A DNA stretch of 64,000 bases from contig NZ_JACOIJ010000013.1 in the NCBI RefSeq assembly GCF_014692495.1, forward strand, positions 1 to 64,000, read 5' to 3'. This DNA is from Sphingobacterium litopenaei (GTDB lineage Bacteria; Bacteroidota; Bacteroidia; Sphingobacteriales; Sphingobacteriaceae). The notes below the pieces were generated by a model. That model was not told the origin of the DNA and did no database searches. It saw nothing but the letters and a program-made list of their open reading frames with translations. The position numbers and the translations under genes are program-made. Below, piece by piece: positions 63,353-64,000 of this stretch (positions are counted from its first letter, which is position 1; every line of letters begins with the position of its first letter).

Positions 63353-64000
63353 AGCCAATATTTTATTAATAGATGATCATGCTGAATTGCTCGAATTCAT
63401 TGCCGATGATTTGATGGAAGATTACCATATCACCAAAGCATCAAATGGAGTCGAAGCCTATGCCCTCTTTGAGCATGAAAATTTCGATCTTATAGTCAGC
63501 GATGTGATGATGCCGGATATGGATGGTTTTGAATTTTGTGAAAAAGTCAAAACTAACATGAATTTAGCGCACATTCCAATCATTCTGCTTACGGCGAAAA
63601 ATACCTTGGAGTCTAAAATCAAAGGTTTGGAATACGGCGCTGACGCGTACATCGAAAAACCTTTTTCATTAGCCTTTTTACGTGCACAAATAAGCAGTTT
63701 ACTGAATAACCGTACGCGCGTAAGAGAATTCTTTTTTAAGAATCCGACTTCGCAAATACAACAAATTGGACAAAATCAGAGCGACAAAGAGTTTTTGATG
63801 AAAATTGAAGAAATTATCTTGGAGAATTTGGATAATTCGCAATTTAATGTCGATAAAATGGCTGATATTCTTTGTATGAGTAGACCTACTTTATATAGAA
63901 AGATTAATGTGGTTTCTAGTCTCTCACCCAATGAATTAATTAATCTGACCAGACTTCGTCGTTCGGCTGAATTACTTACGCAAGGAAAATTAAAAATCTA
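63336..64000 (+). CDS. Response regulator with AraC-type DNA-binding domain (partial at right edge)
   Basis: The frame is open from the ATG at 63336 to the window end (221 codons seen). The receiver domain (about 1-125) has acidic residues in LIDDH, phospho-acceptor Asp56 in SDVMMPDMDGFEF, the Thr switch in LLTAKN and Lys in IEKPF. An AraC helix-turn-helix begins at about 155: FNVDKMADILCMSRPTLYRKINVVSSLSPNELI. In typical HTCS proteins this module is fused to the kinase. Here it starts 17 bp inside the kinase gene (or 11 bp, at a second ATG) in another frame. It probably activates the divergent GH127 operon. Confidence 0.9.
   Translation, partial: MSMNAKANILLIDDHAELLEFIADDLMEDYHITKASNGVEAYALFEHENFDLIVSDVMMPDMDGFEFCEKVKTNMNLAHIPIILLTAKNTLESKIKGLEYGADAYIEKPFSLAFLRAQISSLLNNRTRVREFFFKNPTSQIQQIGQNQSDKEFLMKIEEIILENLDNSQFNVDKMADILCMSRPTLYRKINVVSSLSPNELINLTRLRRSAELLTQGKLKI

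Overview
The window is chromosomal DNA of a low-GC Bacteroidota bacterium, most likely Sphingobacteriaceae (Sphingobacterium or a close relative). The evidence is a SusC/SusD pair, a single-chain SecDF, a two-component regulator with a propeller-type sensor, the tiny ribosomal protein bTHX, a bacillithiol-reductase-type YpdA, a eukaryote-like ProRS, and several promoters of the Bacteroidota form TTTG/TTG - about 20 bp - TAnnTTTG. The assignment rests on protein features read by eye; no search was run.

Layout. 1-330: the 3' end of an IS1182-like transposase and two terminator hairpins. 0.3-11.5 kb: a FUSC membrane protein with ypdA, a TetR regulator divergent from murB, an orphan ECF sigma factor, a cytochrome-b5-like protein, a PfkB sugar kinase with a long possibly structured leader, a dicarboxylate/glutamate symporter, tRNA-Asn next to asnB, and a His-rich lipoprotein. 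11.5-31 kb: mostly housekeeping genes (ppc, bTHX, guaB with a 5' leader hairpin, secDF, a redoxin lipoprotein, gap, a GNAT acetyltransferase, a three-gene operon ending in a TIGR02757 protein, proS), plus a very low-complexity Ser/Arg/Gly/Tyr lipoprotein, an outer-membrane FadL/PorV-type protein and an ABC exporter that carries a one-base frameshift.

31-48 kb is the most distinctive region. A glycerol/glycerol-3-phosphate block (glpR, glpD, glpK, glpF) leads into a SusC-SusD-DUF5689-metallophosphoesterase-BACON lipoprotein operon. A glycerophosphodiester phosphodiesterase (glpQ) and a GlpT-type glycerol-3-phosphate antiporter follow. I read this as an outer-membrane uptake locus for phosphodiester compounds (glycerophosphodiesters, lipid head groups or glycerol-phosphate polymers) rather than a glycan locus. 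Upstream of susC there are three TTAA-centred repeats spaced exactly 11 bp apart, the geometry of a PhoB box, so control by phosphate starvation is plausible.

48-64 kb: a 48-residue conserved-looking protein, an MscS channel, a cysteine desulfurase with an IscA-type protein, asnA (a second, unrelated asparagine synthetase), a GNAT/nitrilase fusion, and a minus-strand carbohydrate operon (GH127/DUF1680, GH2, DUF4965 glutaminase-like). This operon is transcribed divergently from a two-component system whose sensor kinase and AraC-type response regulator are separate overlapping genes; the regulator runs off the right edge.
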